64,000 nt of DNA, taken from assembly GCF_000328685.1 (NCBI RefSeq), contig NC_019974.1:3649001-3713000 (forward strand), given 5' to 3'. How positions within the stretch are numbered: position 1 is the stretch's first letter; the number at the start of each line of letters is the position of its first letter. Source of the DNA: Natronococcus occultus SP4 (GTDB taxonomy: Archaea; Halobacteriota; Halobacteria; Halobacteriales; Natrialbaceae). The position numbers and the translations under genes are program-made. The notes beneath the pieces were generated by a model. It was not told the DNA's origin. It did not search any database and worked only from the letters and a program-made list of their open reading frames with translations. Shown piece after piece: positions 1 to 8,943 of this stretch.

Positions 1-536
1 TCGAAGTCGTGGTAGTGTTCGCCCTTCTCGGTGCTGAGGATGTCCAGTGCCGCCGCGCCGCCGTCGCCGGCGGCGATGACTGCCTGCCACTCCTCGGCCC
101 GGACCATCGCACCCGTCGCGTAGCAGCCCTCGACGCTCGTCTCCATGCTGAGGTTCACGTCGACAGTATCATCGTCGGCGATCTCACAGCCCAGCTCCTC
201 GGCGATCGATCGATCGGCGCCGGTCGCGAGGACGACGTAGTCCGCCTCGTACTCGTCGTCGTCGGTCTCGATCCGGAACCCGCCGTCTGTCTCCTCGACG
301 GCGGTCACCTCCTCGTCGCCGTGGAGGTCGGCACCTCGGTCCTCGACCTGACCACGGGTAACTGACATGAACTCGCTGCCGCTGATGCTGCGGATCCCCG
401 GATAGTTGAACAGGTGGGCCTTGTGCATCCAGGTCTCGTCGGTGTCGAAGACGACCGTATCCAGGCCGTTCTTCGCGGTGAAAAGTGCCGCACTCAGTCC
501 GGCCGTCCCGCCGCCGACGATGGCTACGTCTGTCAT
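1..536 (-). CDS. NAD(P)/FAD-dependent oxidoreductase (thioredoxin-reductase-like), 3' end outside the window
   Basis: The minus-strand frame starts at ATG 536 and is still open at base 1, so the C-terminus is missing (about 178 residues are visible). The N-terminus MTDVAIVGGGTAGLSAALF is a Rossmann dinucleotide-binding GxGxxG motif. Further on are VVLATGADRS, and ATGAMVRAEEWQAVIAAGDG, which resembles the second FAD-contacting segment of thioredoxin-reductase-like flavoproteins. No CxxC redox pair is visible, so this is the short haloarchaeal TrxB-like class rather than a true thioredoxin reductase. Electron donor and partner are unknown. It is the most downstream visible gene of a minus-strand run. 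Confidence 0.85.
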   Translation of the reverse strand, partial: MTDVAIVGGGTAGLSAALFTAKNGLDTVVFDTDETWMHKAHLFNYPGIRSISGSEFMSVTRGQVEDRGADLHGDEEVTAVEETDGGFRIETDDDEYEADYVVLATGADRSIAEELGCEIADDDTVDVNLSMETSVEGCYATGAMVRAEEWQAVIAAGDGGAAALDILSTEKGEHYHDF

Positions 537-596
537 GGCCTGGCCTACGACGAGCCGCCAGTAAACGGTTGTGTAAGGGGCGGTCAGTTCCGACAC

Positions 597-1331
597 TCAG
601 TCCTCGAGGACGTCGACGCCGATCCGGGCGGGTTCAGGCACGGGGTCGCTTCCGACGGCGACCGCACCGCGGGCCTCCGTCGCGTCCTCGCCGTCGGTCA
701 GGACGATCGGGGCCTCGATTAGCAGCGGCGCGAGGACGCCCGCGATCACGGTTCCGAGCTCCGAAAGCGGCGCGCGGACGACGACCCGATCGTCGGGATC
801 GAGTCCGTGGTCGTCGACGACCCCGCGGGCCGCCTCGAGGGCCTCGCCGTGGGTCAGCGTCCGCTCGCTGTCGGTCACCAGTGCCGTCTCCGGGTCGACC
901 GAAAGCGGCGGGAAGGAGGGGTTTTCGCTCCAGAGGCCGGCCTCGAAGTGATGGATCCCCGGCTGGTCGGGCTGGTCGCCGTAGTAAACCCGCTGGGCTC
1001 CCGGCGGCAGCTCGTAGGCGTCGCCGTCCTCGGTCGGCACGACGAGCGCGCGGAACGCGTCCGTCTCAGCGAGGTCGGTCGGCGGATCGAACCGCGTGGT
1101 CCCCTCGAGCAGGGTCGTCCCGAAAAAGGCGAGCAGGGCGAGGGGCCCCTCGCCGGCGACGCCGACGGTGACGTCCTCGCGGACGCCCGAGTGACGAAGG
1201 AAGTTGCCGGCCTTCCACGAGGAGGTACAGAGCCAGTGGCGGTCGTACTCGCGCCCGGTCGCGTCGACCAGCGCCGTCCGATCGCCGCGTCGCTCGCGAG
1301 CGAGCAGATCGTCGACTGTCGCGGCGTTCAT
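597..1331 (-). CDS. AMP-binding/acyl-CoA synthetase-like short protein
   Basis: A 244-residue acidic protein starting MNAATVDDLLARERRGDRTA. An earlier GTG at 1340 would add three residues. The N-terminus and the segment EDVTVGVAGEGPLALLAFFG resemble the N-terminal subdomain of AMP-forming acyl-CoA synthetases. The protein is less than half the length of a full enzyme (about 550 residues), and I see neither the adenylation signature (SGTTG-like) nor the C-terminal catalytic lysine domain. It is probably a reduced, non-catalytic or regulatory derivative. It lies 48 nt from the downstream stop of the DJ-1-family gene and may be co-transcribed with it. The family call is tentative; the reading frame is secure. 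Confidence 0.7.
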   Translation of the reverse strand: MNAATVDDLLARERRGDRTALVDATGREYDRHWLCTSSWKAGNFLRHSGVREDVTVGVAGEGPLALLAFFGTTLLEGTTRFDPPTDLAETDAFRALVVPTEDGDAYELPPGAQRVYYGDQPDQPGIHHFEAGLWSENPSFPPLSVDPETALVTDSERTLTHGEALEAARGVVDDHGLDPDDRVVVRAPLSELGTVIAGVLAPLLIEAPIVLTDGEDATEARGAVAVGSDPVPEPARIGVDVLED

Positions 1332-1379
1332 ACGAACCACTGGGAACCGATCCCAAAAAAGCGCGCCGACTCGCGAACG

Positions 1380-1967
1380 TCAGTCCTCGGCCGCCTCTGC
1401 TGGCTGCTCGAGGTCGGTTCCCAGTAGGTCGAGAAACGCGGCGAGCCACTCGGGGTGATCGGGCCAGGCCTGGGCGGTGACGAGGTTGCCATCCCGGACG
1501 ACGTCGTCCGCCCACTCCGCGCCGGCCTGGCGCATATCGACCTCGAGCGCGGGATAGGCCGTGCAGGTCCGGCCCTCGAGGACGTCCGCGGCCGCGAGGA
1601 TCTGCAGGCCGTGACACAGCGAGGCGACGGGTTTCTCGTCCTCGAAGAAGTGCCGGACCGTCTCGAGGACCTCGTCGTAGGTCCGCAGGTACTCGGGCGC
1701 GCGGCCGCCGGGGACGACGAGCGCATCGTAGTCGCTCGGCTCGACCGCGTCGAAGTCGTGGGTTAGTTCGAAGTTGTGGCCCGGCTTCTCGGTGTAGGTC
1801 TGGTCGCCCTCGAAGTCGTGGATTGCCGTCGGACACTGGTCGCCGGCCTCCTTCTCGGGACAGACGGCGTGGACGTCGTGGCCCACGGCCTGGAGCGCCT
1901 GATACGGCACCATTACCTCGTAGTCCTCGACGAAGTCGCCCGCAAGCAGGAGTATCTGTTCGGACAT
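1380..1967 (-). CDS. DJ-1/PfpI family protein (class I glutamine-amidotransferase-like)
   Basis: This 195-residue protein has the DJ-1/PfpI flavodoxin-like fold signatures: N-terminal [20 protein letters not shown] with the conserved acidic residue near position 14, [13 protein letters not shown], and the nucleophile elbow [17 protein letters not shown] with the reactive Cys near residue 118. Members act as cysteine peptidases, glyoxalases/deglycases or chaperones; the substrate cannot be read from the sequence. Its length is typical for PfpI. It sits between dnaJ and the AMP-binding-like gene on the same strand, consistent with a protein-quality or stress role. Confidence 0.9.
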   Translation of the reverse strand: MSEQILLLAGDFVEDYEVMVPYQALQAVGHDVHAVCPEKEAGDQCPTAIHDFEGDQTYTEKPGHNFELTHDFDAVEPSDYDALVVPGGRAPEYLRTYDEVLETVRHFFEDEKPVASLCHGLQILAAADVLEGRTCTAYPALEVDMRQAGAEWADDVVRDGNLVTAQAWPDHPEWLAAFLDLLGTDLEQPAEAAED

Positions 1968-2059
1968 GGCGTGGTCACGTACACCACAGTTCGTGAAAAC
2001 TCGCGTTGTGAGTCGCTGTGACTGTCAGCAGGGCAGACGGGTCGGTCGCGGGCAGTCGC

Positions 2060-3217
2060 TCAGAACGCCCGCTTGATCTTCTCGAAGAAGCCTTCGTTGA
2101 CCTCGATCTCGTCGCCGCCGGCCTCGGCGAACGCCTCGAGGGCGTCGCGTTGCTCCTCGTTGAGCGAGTCCGGCGTGACGACCTGGACCTTGACGTAGAG
2201 GTCGCCGTGGCCGCGGCCGCGCAGGCGGGGCATCCCTTTCCCCTGCAGACGGAACGTTTCGCCGCTCTGGGTCCCCTCGGGAACGTCGAACTCGACGCTG
2301 CCGTCCAGCGTCGGCACCTGCACCGTATCGCCGAACGTCGCCTGGGGGAACGAGATCGGCAGCCGGTGGCGCAGGTCGTCGCCCTCGCGCTCGAACTCGT
2401 CGTGTTCGGCGACGGCGACGTCGATCAGCAGGTCGCCGCGGGGACCGCCCTCGGGACTCGGCGATCCCTCCCGCTCCATCCGCAGGGTCTGGCCGCTCTG
2501 GATCCCGGCGGGCACCTCGACGGTCAGGCTCGCCTCGCCGCGGACGTACCCCTCGCCGCGACAGTCGCCACAGGTCTCGGAGTAGAGCGTGCCCTCGCCC
2601 TCACAGCGCGGACAGGCGCTGGTCTGCTGGACCCGGCCCAGCGGGGTCTGCTGAACCTGGGTGACCTGGCCACGTCCCTGACACTCGGGGCAGGTCCGGG
2701 ACTCGGCGCTCGGCGGGTGACCCTCGCCGTCACAGCTGTCACACTCTTCGGGTCGCTCGACGGTAAACTGCTTCTCGACGCCCTCGTAGGCCTCCTCGAG
2801 GGTAATTTCGAGATCGGTTCGAAGGTCCCGGCCCTTGCGCGGGCGCTGTCGACCGCGACCGCCACCGCCGCCGAAGACCTGCTCGAAGATATCGCCGAGA
2901 CCGCCGCCACCGCCCATCCCGCCGCCCATTCCGCCGAACGGGTCGCCGCCCATCCCGCCGGCACCGCCGCCGGCGTCGTAGCCGTGCTTTTCGGCCTGCT
3001 CGTAGCGGTCGTGGCCCATCCGATCGTAGGCCTCGCGTTTCTCCTCGTCGGTCAGGACCTGTTTTGCCTTCTGGATCTTCTTGAACTTCTCCTCGGCGTC
3101 TGGGTCGTCGCTGACGTCCGGGTGGTACTCCGTGGCCTTCTCCCGGTAGGCCTGCTTGATCTCGTCGGCGGATGCGTCGCGGCTCACGCCGAGAACGTCG
3201 TAGAAGTCCTCGCTCAT
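2060..3217 (-). CDS. dnaJ: Molecular chaperone DnaJ (Hsp40)
   Basis: The 385-residue protein has the complete type I DnaJ layout. The J domain spans residues 1-70 with the HPD tripeptide in EYHPDVSDD. It is followed by a Gly-rich linker (GGGAGGMGGDPFGGMGGG) and four zinc-binding CxxCxGxG repeats: CDSCDGEG, CPECQGRG, CPRCEGEG and CGDCRGEG. The C-terminal substrate-binding domain includes VPEGTQSGETFRLQGKGMP. DnaJ delivers unfolded clients to DnaK and stimulates its ATPase. The gene lies downstream of dnaK on the same strand after a 309-nt gap, with only a weak AT-rich box upstream, so it may be read both with dnaK and on its own. Confidence 0.98.
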   Translation of the reverse strand: MSEDFYDVLGVSRDASADEIKQAYREKATEYHPDVSDDPDAEEKFKKIQKAKQVLTDEEKREAYDRMGHDRYEQAEKHGYDAGGGAGGMGGDPFGGMGGGMGGGGGLGDIFEQVFGGGGGRGRQRPRKGRDLRTDLEITLEEAYEGVEKQFTVERPEECDSCDGEGHPPSAESRTCPECQGRGQVTQVQQTPLGRVQQTSACPRCEGEGTLYSETCGDCRGEGYVRGEASLTVEVPAGIQSGQTLRMEREGSPSPEGGPRGDLLIDVAVAEHDEFEREGDDLRHRLPISFPQATFGDTVQVPTLDGSVEFDVPEGTQSGETFRLQGKGMPRLRGRGHGDLYVKVQVVTPDSLNEEQRDALEAFAEAGGDEIEVNEGFFEKIKRAF

Positions 3218-3371
3218 TCGTTGTGGGCGTTACTCGGTTGAGACACTTGAAACGACCGTTCCGAACTTTTTCCGTGTCCGGGTTCGTCGCGGGCGAATCA
3301 CTCCCACAAAAACTTCGACGAAAAATACCGGAACACGCAGCGTTTGCGGCCCGACTACAGCGGTTAGTTGA

Positions 3372-3404
3372 CGGCTCGTCCTGTTAGTTCTCGTCGTCCT
3401 CGTC
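3372..3404. repeat. Imperfect direct repeat, copy 1 (dnaK 3'-end-like sequence)
   Basis: These 33 bases match 3454-3486 with about four mismatches. Read on the minus strand, the end of the unit spells a DnaK-tail-like string (GDEDDEN then stop), echoing the true DnaK C-terminus DVDENDED. It looks like a non-coding relic of repeated duplication of the dnaK 3' end. Confidence 0.6.
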
Positions 3405-3453
3405 ACCACATTCGAAAACTCACTACGTTCGTCTTCGAAACTACGGAAGAGAA

Positions 3454-3486
3454 CGACTCGTCCAGTTAGTCCTCGTCGTCCTCTTC
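3454..3486. repeat. Imperfect direct repeat, copy 2 (dnaK 3'-end-like sequence)
   Basis: This is the second 33-base unit, 82 bases from the first. On the minus strand it extends into DDVEEDDED followed by a stop codon, a second DnaK-tail-like relic 40 bases beyond the real dnaK stop. The rest of the 309-nt dnaK-dnaJ gap holds a short repeated ttcgaaaact / ttcgaaacta motif and no gene that I can support. Confidence 0.6.
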
Positions 3487-3526
3487 GACGTCGTCAGACT
3501 ACGTCTGACGGGCTGACGAAAACGAC

Positions 3527-5452
3527 TCAGTCTTCGTCGTTTTCGTCAACGTCCTCGAAGTCGGCGTCGACGTACTCCTCTTCGTCGTCACCGCCGGCAG
3601 CGCCGCCGGGACCGGCAGCGCCACCCATGTCGCCCATCCCGCCGGGGCCGGCACCTGCCGCACCGCCAGCGGCGCCGCCAGCCGCACCGCCGGCGCCCGC
3701 CGCACCGGCCTGCTGCTGGTACATCTGCTTGCCGATCTCCTGGAGCTCGGTGCTGAGCTCCTGGGTCGCGTCCTCGAGGTCCTCGGCGTCGGCCTCGTCG
3801 TCGTCGACCGTCTCCTCGAGGTCCTCGATCGCCGCCTCGATGTCGGCGCGGACGTCGTCGTCGATCTGGTCGTCGTTCTCCTCCAAGAGCTTCTCGGCGC
3901 GCTGGATCGTCGCCTCGGCCTCGTTGCGGGCCTCGATACGCTGGCGCTTCTTTTCGTCTTCCTCCGCGTGTTGCTCGGCCTCCTCCTGCATCTCCTCGAT
4001 CTCGTCGTCGGAGAGGCCGACGCCGCCCTCGATGGTGATCTCCTCGCTCTCGCCCGAGCCCTGGTCCTCGGCGGAGACGTTGACGATCCCGTTCTCGTCG
4101 AGCGAGAAGGTGACCTCGATCTGTGGCGTCCCCGCGGGCGCCGGCGGGATCCCGGTGAGGTGGAACTCGCCGAGCAGTTCGTTCTCCTCGGCGATCTCGC
4201 GTTCACCCTGGAAGACCCGAACCTGCACGGAGGTCTGGTTGTCCGCCGCGGTGGTGAACACCTTCGACTCCTCGGTCGGAATGGTCGTGTTCTTCTCGAT
4301 CAGGCGCTCGAAGAGCCCGCCTTTGACCTCGATCCCCAGCGACAGCGGGGTGACGTCCAGCAGGACGATGTCGTCGACGTCGCCCGAGAGGACGCCGCCC
4401 TGGATCGCCGCGCCCAGCGCGACGGCCTCGTCGGGGTTGACGTTCTTCTGGGGCTCCTGCCCGGTGAGGTCCTCGACCTTCTCGCTGACCTGGGGCATCC
4501 GGGTCGAGCCGCCGACGAGCAGCACCTCGTCGATGTCGCCCTTGTCGTAGCCGGCGTCTTCCAGTGCCTGCTCGGTCGGCTCGACGGTGCGCTCGATGAG
4601 GTCCTCGGTGAGGCTCTCGAACTTCGCGCGGGTCAGGGAGTCCTCGAGGTGGACAGGACCGTCGTCGGTCGCGGTAATAAACGGCAGGTTGATCTCGGTC
4701 TCCTTGCGCGAGGAGAGCTCGATCTTGGCCTCCTCGGCGGCGTCTTTCAGCCGCTGGAGGGCCTGGCGGTCCTCGCGGAGGTCGATCCCGTGTTCGGCCT
4801 CGAACTCCTCGGCGAGGTGGTCGATGATCGCCTCGTCCCAGTCGTCGCCACCGAGGTCGTTGTCCCCGTTGGTCGCGACGACCTCGTAGACGCCGCCGCC
4901 GAGATCGAGGATGGAGACGTCGAACGTGCCGCCGCCGAGGTCGTAGACGAGGACGGTCTGGTCGGATTCGTCGTCGAGCCCGTAGGCCATCGACGCCGCA
5001 GTGGGCTCGTTGACGATGCGCTCGACGTCGAAGCCGGCGATCTCGCCGGCGTCTTTCGTCGCCTGGCGCTGCTTGTCGTTGAAGTAGGCCGGCACCGTGA
5101 TGACGGCCTTCTCGACGTCGTCGCCGAGATACTCCTCGGCGTCGCGTTTGATCTTCTGGAGGATCATCGCCGAGATCTCCTCGGGCGTGTACTCCTCGTC
5201 GTCTACCTCGACGGTGTACTCCTCCTCGCCCATGTGGCGCTTGATCGACTGGATCGTCCGGTCGGGGTTCTGGACGGCCTGGTTCTTGGCCGGCTTGCCG
5301 ACGAGGCGCTCCTCGTCGTTGAACGCGACGACCGACGGCGTCGTCCGCTCGCCCTCCGCGTTGGCGATGATCTCAGGATCGCCCCCTTCCATGACCGCGA
5401 ACGCGCTGTTCGTGGTACCGAGGTCGATACCGAGAATCTTGTTGCTCGTCAT
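3527..5452 (-). CDS. dnaK: Molecular chaperone DnaK (Hsp70)
   Basis: This 641-residue Hsp70 starts at [18 protein letters not shown]. Upstream in-frame codons would place the start inside the promoter, so ATG 5452 is preferred. The nucleotide-binding domain (residues 1-365) carries [26 protein letters not shown] and [11 protein letters not shown]. The linker and substrate-binding domain begin at [16 protein letters not shown]. The C-terminal lid ends in a Gly/Ala/Met-rich, then acidic tail. DnaK is the ATP-dependent chaperone working with DnaJ and GrpE, both encoded within 6 kb. A TATA-like box lies about 29 nt upstream, implying a leaderless mRNA. Confidence 0.98.
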   Translation of the reverse strand: MTSNKILGIDLGTTNSAFAVMEGGDPEIIANAEGERTTPSVVAFNDEERLVGKPAKNQAVQNPDRTIQSIKRHMGEEEYTVEVDDEEYTPEEISAMILQKIKRDAEEYLGDDVEKAVITVPAYFNDKQRQATKDAGEIAGFDVERIVNEPTAASMAYGLDDESDQTVLVYDLGGGTFDVSILDLGGGVYEVVATNGDNDLGGDDWDEAIIDHLAEEFEAEHGIDLREDRQALQRLKDAAEEAKIELSSRKETEINLPFITATDDGPVHLEDSLTRAKFESLTEDLIERTVEPTEQALEDAGYDKGDIDEVLLVGGSTRMPQVSEKVEDLTGQEPQKNVNPDEAVALGAAIQGGVLSGDVDDIVLLDVTPLSLGIEVKGGLFERLIEKNTTIPTEESKVFTTAADNQTSVQVRVFQGEREIAEENELLGEFHLTGIPPAPAGTPQIEVTFSLDENGIVNVSAEDQGSGESEEITIEGGVGLSDDEIEEMQEEAEQHAEEDEKKRQRIEARNEAEATIQRAEKLLEENDDQIDDDVRADIEAAIEDLEETVDDDEADAEDLEDATQELSTELQEIGKQMYQQQAGAAGAGGAAGGAAGGAAGAGPGGMGDMGGAAGPGGAAGGDDEEEYVDADFEDVDENDED

Positions 5453-5470
5453 TACGAGACGGCTAATGCT

Positions 5471-5520
5471 CACTTTGGTTTAAAGCTTATCACAGCGAGC
5501 GAGCGCACTTTGGATTATAG
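5471..5520. repeat. Direct repeat cactttgg(t/a)tta overlapping the dnaK promoter
   Basis: Two similar 15-base elements begin at 5471 and 5506, 35 bases apart. The first contains the dnaK TATA box and the second lies just upstream of it. They could be a tandem binding site for a heat-shock or basal factor, or a duplicated promoter. Confidence 0.4.
5478..5486 (-). promoter_or_regulatory. Probable TATA box of dnaK
   Basis: The minus-strand sequence gctttaaac is centred about 29 nt upstream of the dnaK ATG. This is the distance expected for a leaderless haloarchaeal transcript starting at or next to the start codon. Confidence 0.6.
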
Positions 5521-5655
5521 CAATCCAGGTGAACGAGCGCTGCTCGGACCGGATATCGACCGCCACCCGGGTACCGTTCGATCTCCGAAGCGAGTACTGG
5601 CACTTCCGCCGTGCTCGCGCAGCTCGCCTCGAGTGCCGCGGCTCGCCGTCCGCGC

Positions 5656-5745
5656 TTTAAGTACTTCTGGATACAAGGTGGTGCTATGACGGGAAGCCGT
5701 CTTGCTGTATTCTCGCGTCGCCCATCGTGCTGTCAGCTGTGCTGA
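5656..5745 (+). promoter_or_regulatory. Strong TATA box (tttaagta) followed by a 19-codon ORF; possible small RNA or micropeptide
   Basis: The box tttaagta at 5656-5663 is a close match to the haloarchaeal TATA consensus. Exactly 27 nt from its centre is an ATG at 5686 that opens MTGSRLAVFSRRPSCCQLC and stops at 5745. The peptide has three cysteines near its end. Whether the peptide or only an RNA is made cannot be decided from the sequence. The rest of the 478-nt dnaK-to-5931 gap shows nothing else that I can support. Confidence 0.35.
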
Positions 5746-5930
5746 CCCGTGGAGACGTCGTTGGCAGCACTCTCCCGATCGGTTCCGTTTGGTCGAGGAT
5801 CCGTCTCCGAACTGCTTGCCCCACTGTACAGAGTAGCAGGCTCGCTCACCGAGGAGAGCAGCGTATTCGATACGGGTTCGTACTCCGAATTCGTGAAAAT
5901 ATACGAGTATTTGTGGGCGCGAGAGAGATC

Positions 5931-6125
5931 ATGGACGAGGCGCTGCTCGATGCCCACCTCCGTGCAATCCGTGCTGCGATAATCGCCGTAGCGCTCGCTC
6001 TGTTGGCTATTTCAGTCAATCTCGGAAGTCTCGGACTCGGTGGAACGTTGCTCGCAGCCACGGCCATCGGTTTCATCATGTACTCTGTAGCGCCCTCCTC
6101 GTTCGCCTCGAAAACCGATGCGTGA
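5931..6125 (+). CDS. Small membrane protein of unknown function (64 aa)
   Basis: ATG 5931 opens MDEALLDAHLRAIRAAIIAV and the frame ends at 6125. Two hydrophobic segments, around residues 13-30 and 34-53, suggest a two-helix membrane protein; the tail is short and charged. An AT-rich box (aaatatac, 5897-5904) lies about 30 nt upstream, fitting a leaderless start. I do not recognise the family. It is convergent with the histidine kinase gene and divergent from dnaK. Confidence 0.65.
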   Translation: MDEALLDAHLRAIRAAIIAVALALLAISVNLGSLGLGGTLLAATAIGFIMYSVAPSSFASKTDA

Positions 6126-6155
6126 GCGGATCTACAGGCGGGGCAGGCCGAGTGT

Positions 6156-6174
6156 CTCGGGACTTGATCCCGAG
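6156..6174. terminator. Perfect 7-bp hairpin between convergent genes
   Basis: The sequence ctcggga-cttga-tcccgag forms a 7-bp stem with a 5-nt loop in the 92-nt gap between the convergent 64-aa gene and the histidine kinase gene. It has no clear T-tract, so a role as a bidirectional terminator is only plausible. Confidence 0.3.
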
Positions 6175-6217
6175 GAGGTCAAGGACGGTACATCTAGCGT
6201 CGGCTCTTGGAACCGGT

Positions 6218-8650
6218 CTATCGGTCGTGACCGTCTGCCGGGGGAAGCGTGAACGAAAACGTCGATCCGTCCTCCGGTTCCGAATCGACCCACATCTCGC
6301 CACCGTGGCGCTCGACGATCCGCTGGCAGAGCGCGAGCCCGAGACCCGTTCCCTCGTACGCCTCACGACTGTGTAACCGATCGAAAATATCGAAGATGCG
6401 GTCCTGATCATCCGGTTCGATACCGATTCCGTCGTCGTGAACCGAGATCACCCAGTCCTGCTTCCGACGTTTCGCATCGATGTGAATACGGGGCGAGGAA
6501 TCGCCGCTATAGACGATGGCGTTTTCGAGCAGGTTTTGCAGTGTTTGGCGGAGTTGGTTACTGTCACCCGTCACTCGAGGGAGTTTCTCGGCCGTGATCT
6601 CGGCGTTGGCGTCCGTGATCTGTCGGTGGAGATCCTCGAGGACGTCGTCGAGGACGGCCTCCAGTTCGACCGGTTCGAACGAACCGCCCTGCGTTTCGAC
6701 CCGCGAGTACGCGAGCAATCCGTCGATCATCTCCCGCATCCGGTCGGCGCCGTCGACGGCGAACTCGAGGAACGCTTCGCCGTCCTCGTCGAACGCATCG
6801 CCGTACTGGTTCTCGATCAGCCGGAGGTAGCTCGAGACCATCCGGAGCGGCTCCTGCAAGTCGTGCGAAGCGGCATAGGCGAACTGTTCGAGCCGCTCGT
6901 TCGACTCCTCGAGCGCTCGTTCGCGGTACCGCCGTTCGATCTCGTAGCTGACCCACTGGCCCATCAGCTCGAGGAACGTCCGCTCGGTGTCCGTGAACTC
7001 GCGGTCGCGCGGCGTCGTACTCCCGACCCATAGCGTTCCGTACGGCGTCGAACCGTTCATCACCTTCGTGCCGAGATAGCACGACAGCCCGTGTTCGCGG
7101 TGGATCTCGTCGTCCTCCCAGTCGGTGCCGCGAACGTCTGCCTTCCCGATCGGTTCGTCGCTCTCGAGGGCCTGCCGACAGTAACAACCCTCACCGGGAT
7201 CGGTCCATATCGTCTCGGCTTCGTCGTCCGCGGCATCCCCGTAGCCGACAGTGAACTCCTGTTGGAATCGGTCCTCCCAAGCGGGCAGATGGGCCAATCC
7301 GGCTGCCTCGAGCCCCATCCACTCGCGGCCAAAATCGAGTAACTGCTCGAGTTTCGCTTCGAACTCGAGGGCAGGGTTGGCAGTAATTCGGTAGCTTTCC
7401 TGCAGGAACGTCTCGCGTTGCCGGCGCTCGAGTTCGGAGCCGAGCCACTGTCCCATCAGATCGAGATACGTTCGCTCGGTATCGGTGTAGGGCTCCTTCC
7501 GAGGCTGTTCGGACGCAAAACACAGGGTTCCGTACTCCGCACCGCTGACGCGGACGGTTGTCGCGAAGTAGGCGTCCAGCCCGAACCGTTCGTACGCGCG
7601 GTCGGTGGCCCACCCGGCTTCGGCTGCGTCAGTCACGGCGATTCGACCGGGAGCTGCGAGGAGCTTCTCGCAATAAGTGCCCCGCAGCGTGTCGGTAACA
7701 CCCGCGGCGATCCGGTCGTGATCGCCGACCGCTTCGACGATCTCGAACGTCTCGCCGTTCTCCGTCCGGGCGAAGTACCCGATCTCGAGACCGAACCGAT
7801 CGCTACCCAACTCGAGCAGACGGCGGATCTTCTCCTCGAACGACTGGCCGGAGTCGGCCGTTACGTCATAGAGCTGTTTCAGGAACCGTTCTCGCTCTTG
7901 CAGTTCTGCCTTCGCCGTCGTCCGCTCGCGGAGCGTCTGGAGCATACGGTCGTTCTCGCGAACGGGCGCGTCGTCGCCGAAGAGCTCTTCGGGTGGCGTG
8001 TAGTAGAAGTTGTGACAGGCCGTGCCGTCGTAGATGAGATGTGGGTGGGTCCGGATGACGTTCTGGATCAGCTCCGGATCGAACAGGTCGCGGTCGTACT
8101 GGCAGATCGCGAGGACGTCCTCCCGGTCGAAGAGATCGTTGATTTTCGACTCGTACTCCATCAGCTGTTCGATCGTCGTCTCGTCCGCCCGGATCCACGA
8201 CATCTCGGCGACGAGGCGGAGCGCCTCGAACTCCTCGGTGGCCGCCGCAGTAGCGTCGGCGTAGAACTGGATCATCTCGGCGGAGTCGAACGACCCGTCC
8301 CGAAGATAGGTCTCGTCGACGGTGTAGAACTTCAGCGCGCCCGACTCGAGCGCGGCGTCGACGTCGATGCCGGCAGTCTGCAGCCTCGTCCGAACCTCGG
8401 CCTCGGTACTCTGATCGACGACGTACGCGATGCGCTCGCCCCGGTCGAGGCCGTGACGGACGAACGGAACGGCGGCCTCGAATTTCCCCTCACGAGTCTC
8501 GTAGATGTGTGCAAAGTGGTCGTTGCAGTCGTGCCCGTCGAGGGCTTCGACCGGGCCGCTGAACTCCGAGCTCGACTGAAACGCCTCGAGTCCGGTCTCG
8601 AGGGTCACCGGCTCGCTCGCTCCCTCGTTCGACGTCGCGTTCTTGCTCAT
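6218..8650 (-). CDS. MEDS-GAF-GAF sensor histidine kinase
   Basis: The 810-residue soluble sensor kinase has an N-terminal MEDS (DcmR-type sensory) domain at about residues 35-215, with HDCNDHFAHIYE and VPFVRHGLDRGERIAYV. Two GAF-like domains follow at about 265-405 and 425-565. Each ends in a related tail, DTERTYLDLMGQWLGSELER and DTERTFLELMGQWVSYEIER, suggesting internal duplication. The HisKA box is FAYAASHDLQEPLRMV, with the phospho-accepting His near 595. The HATPase_c domain has NLLENAIVYS, DDGIGI and GTGLGLALC. No membrane segments and no adjacent response regulator are visible. It lies between dnaK and grpE, so a role in stress signalling is an inference from position only. Confidence 0.93.
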   Translation of the reverse strand: MSKNATSNEGASEPVTLETGLEAFQSSSEFSGPVEALDGHDCNDHFAHIYETREGKFEAAVPFVRHGLDRGERIAYVVDQSTEAEVRTRLQTAGIDVDAALESGALKFYTVDETYLRDGSFDSAEMIQFYADATAAATEEFEALRLVAEMSWIRADETTIEQLMEYESKINDLFDREDVLAICQYDRDLFDPELIQNVIRTHPHLIYDGTACHNFYYTPPEELFGDDAPVRENDRMLQTLRERTTAKAELQERERFLKQLYDVTADSGQSFEEKIRRLLELGSDRFGLEIGYFARTENGETFEIVEAVGDHDRIAAGVTDTLRGTYCEKLLAAPGRIAVTDAAEAGWATDRAYERFGLDAYFATTVRVSGAEYGTLCFASEQPRKEPYTDTERTYLDLMGQWLGSELERRQRETFLQESYRITANPALEFEAKLEQLLDFGREWMGLEAAGLAHLPAWEDRFQQEFTVGYGDAADDEAETIWTDPGEGCYCRQALESDEPIGKADVRGTDWEDDEIHREHGLSCYLGTKVMNGSTPYGTLWVGSTTPRDREFTDTERTFLELMGQWVSYEIERRYRERALEESNERLEQFAYAASHDLQEPLRMVSSYLRLIENQYGDAFDEDGEAFLEFAVDGADRMREMIDGLLAYSRVETQGGSFEPVELEAVLDDVLEDLHRQITDANAEITAEKLPRVTGDSNQLRQTLQNLLENAIVYSGDSSPRIHIDAKRRKQDWVISVHDDGIGIEPDDQDRIFDIFDRLHSREAYEGTGLGLALCQRIVERHGGEMWVDSEPEDGSTFSFTLPPADGHDR

Positions 8651-8680
8651 GTGTCACCGCTGATCGACCGAAAACAGACT

Positions 8681-8690
8681 CGTATATTAG
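8681..8690 (-). promoter_or_regulatory. Probable TATA box of the histidine kinase gene
   Basis: The minus-strand sequence ctaatatacg lies about 35 nt upstream of the kinase ATG. The remaining 8691-8943 gap between the kinase and grpE holds no ORF or repeat that I can support. Confidence 0.4.
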
Positions 8691-8943
8691 GTACAGCGGG
8701 AGAGAAGCGCCGCCGACGGGAGCGAGAGGAGAAGAGCGCCCTCCCACGTCGTTCGCTCGGCTCGGCAGACAGCGATGATGCACCACTCATATAGCAAGTT
8801 CATCAGGGCAACAGGGAAAAGCTCGTCGGGGTCTCTGTCGAGGGACTCGTGGCGACTGCGACGAGATTTCGGCTCCCCTGGGATCCCGTTTCCCTCACGA
8901 GAAGCCTGTTGAATACAACTTCCCTGCCCCGCGCCTCGAAGCG

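Noticed and set aside
2018-3241. Long plus-strand open frame opposite dnaJ (407 codons)
   Set aside because: It is the antisense shadow of dnaJ; GC-rich DNA with few stop codons produces such frames, and its translation is low-complexity with no family.
3968-5689. 573-codon plus-strand frame opposite dnaK
   Set aside because: It is the reverse image of dnaK and shows only repetitive Leu/Val/Asp patterns.
6156-6174. tRNA T-arm-like hairpin
   Set aside because: The stem-loop resembles a T arm, but no acceptor, D or anticodon arms surround it.
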